Assembly (NCBI GenBank): GCA_013152695.1
Contig: JAADFV010000141.1
Location: forward strand, 1-6,406
DNA: 6,406 bases
Direction of reading: 5' to 3'
Origin: Chloroflexota bacterium
Lineage (GTDB): Bacteria > Chloroflexota > Anaerolineae > J102
This document shows, piece after piece, positions 6,282-6,406 of the stretch. A model generated the notes under the pieces. That model saw only the letters and a list, made by a program, of their open reading frames with translations, searched no databases and was not told the DNA's origin. The stretch's first letter is position 1; each line of letters starts with the position of its first letter. A program made the position numbers and the translations under genes.

Positions 6282-6371
6282 ATGATGATAAGGTGGTTAG
6301 TTTTACCCACAAATCCTGCCTTAGACAGCCTGGAATGTTTAGCTTATCCCTGGCAGACGAGAGCAGCCTAA
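6282..6371 (+). CDS. Possible 29-codon leader peptide running into the first repeat
   Basis: ATG at 6282 (or 6285) is preceded by GAGGTG (6273-6278) at 5-8 nt, the most canonical plus-strand ribosome binding site in the window. The frame encodes a short peptide beginning MMIRWLVLPTNPALDSLE, and its TAA (6369-6371) lies inside the 5' part of the first repeat. No homology is recognised, and the coincidence of an AG-rich stretch with an ATG is common in AT-rich leaders. It is offered only as a candidate. Confidence 0.15.
   Translation: MMIRWLVLPTNPALDSLECLAYPWQTRAA
6306..6324 (+). repeat. Degenerate copy of the CRISPR repeat core in the leader
   Basis: CCCACAAATCCTGCCTTAG here aligns with the repeat core at 6373-6392 (CCCACAGAATCCCGCCTGAG) with 17 matches of 20, two mismatches and one single-base gap. 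The offset is 67 bp, about one repeat-spacer unit. The GGGATTGAAAC end is not preserved, so it would not give a standard crRNA. Confidence 0.5.
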
Positions 6372-6402
6372 CCCCACAGAATCCCGCCTGAGGGATTGAA
6401 AC
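6366..6402 (+). CRISPR. First (leader-end) CRISPR repeat; array continues beyond the window
   Basis: A single repeat ends in GGGATTGAAAC at 6402, with TTCA as the first bases of spacer 1. The stem AATCCC (6380-6385) / GGGATT (6392-6397) closes a six-base loop GCCTGA, as in many type I repeats cut by Cas6. Cutting 8 nt before the end would leave the common handle ATTGAAAC (6395-6402). The 3' end and orientation are secure from the motif. The 5' end is not, because only one copy is visible: 6366 assumes a usual 37-nt length. Position just downstream of cas2 and a leader makes it the leader-proximal repeat. Confidence 0.85.
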
Positions 6403-6406
6403 TTCA

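Larger units (their letters stand above)
6023..6365 (+). promoter_or_regulatory. CRISPR leader between cas2 and the first repeat
   Basis: About 340 bp with no convincing gene; two overlapping frames stay open (6051-6371 and 6167-6391) but show no recognisable protein and share the DNA with repeats. It should contain the array promoter and the Cas1-Cas2 docking sites. Visible elements: a T7 run at 6033-6039 without a preceding hairpin; inverted and direct repeats around 6050-6109 and 6218-6228; CGGTGGCGG twice (6171-6179, 6238-6246); an AT-rich stretch at 6264-6291 with TATAAA (6266-6271) and GATAAT (6278-6283), neither with a good -35 box; and a repeat-like sequence at 6306-6324. The array reads away from cas2, so leader and cas genes share orientation. 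Confidence 0.72.

Noticed and set aside
6051..6371. 106-codon frame across the leader as a gene
   Set aside because: No recognisable protein, no ribosome site at its first ATG, and its DNA contains repeats and the start of the CRISPR repeat.

Overview
This window holds the downstream part of a class 1, type I CRISPR-Cas locus, ending at the first repeat of its CRISPR array. It looks bacterial. The moderately high GC of the cas genes, the cas3-cas6-cas4-cas1-cas2 set and the repeat ending in GGGATTGAAAC suit Chloroflexota or a cyanobacterium-like host, but that taxonomic guess is weak. The Cas3 has a GTGKT/DEFH helicase core and no HD nuclease domain in the visible part. With a Cas6-Cas4-Cas1-Cas2 block behind it, subtype I-D (HD domain on Cas10d) is the best guess. 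No cas10d, csc1, csc2 or other large-subunit gene is visible, so the subtype is inferred; those genes would have to lie upstream of base 1.

Layout: bases 2-2314 (+) are a 5'-truncated cas3 helicase. Bases 2322-3025 (-) carry two small overlapping genes that are not recognised cas genes. They have markedly lower GC than cas6, their own promoter-like sequence and an ATGA start/stop overlap, and they look like a toxin-antitoxin-type cassette lying antisense inside the cas locus. Bases 3154-6022 (+) are cas6, cas4, cas1 and cas2. Bases 6023-6365 are a leader of about 340 bp. Bases 6366-6402 are the first CRISPR repeat, followed by only four bases of the first spacer.

Working together: Cas4-Cas1-Cas2 would select, trim and integrate new spacers at the leader end. 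Cas6 would cut the array transcript 8 nt before the end of each repeat, leaving an AUUGAAAC 5' handle. Cas3 would unwind target DNA for the interference complex.

The most interesting points are the two-gene cassette between cas3 and cas6, with a promoter placed to give a leaderless mRNA; a degenerate copy of the repeat core in the leader, one plausible repeat-spacer unit (67 bp) upstream of the first repeat; an octamer present three times in the leader, forming two mutually exclusive hairpins; and a dyad just upstream of cas1.
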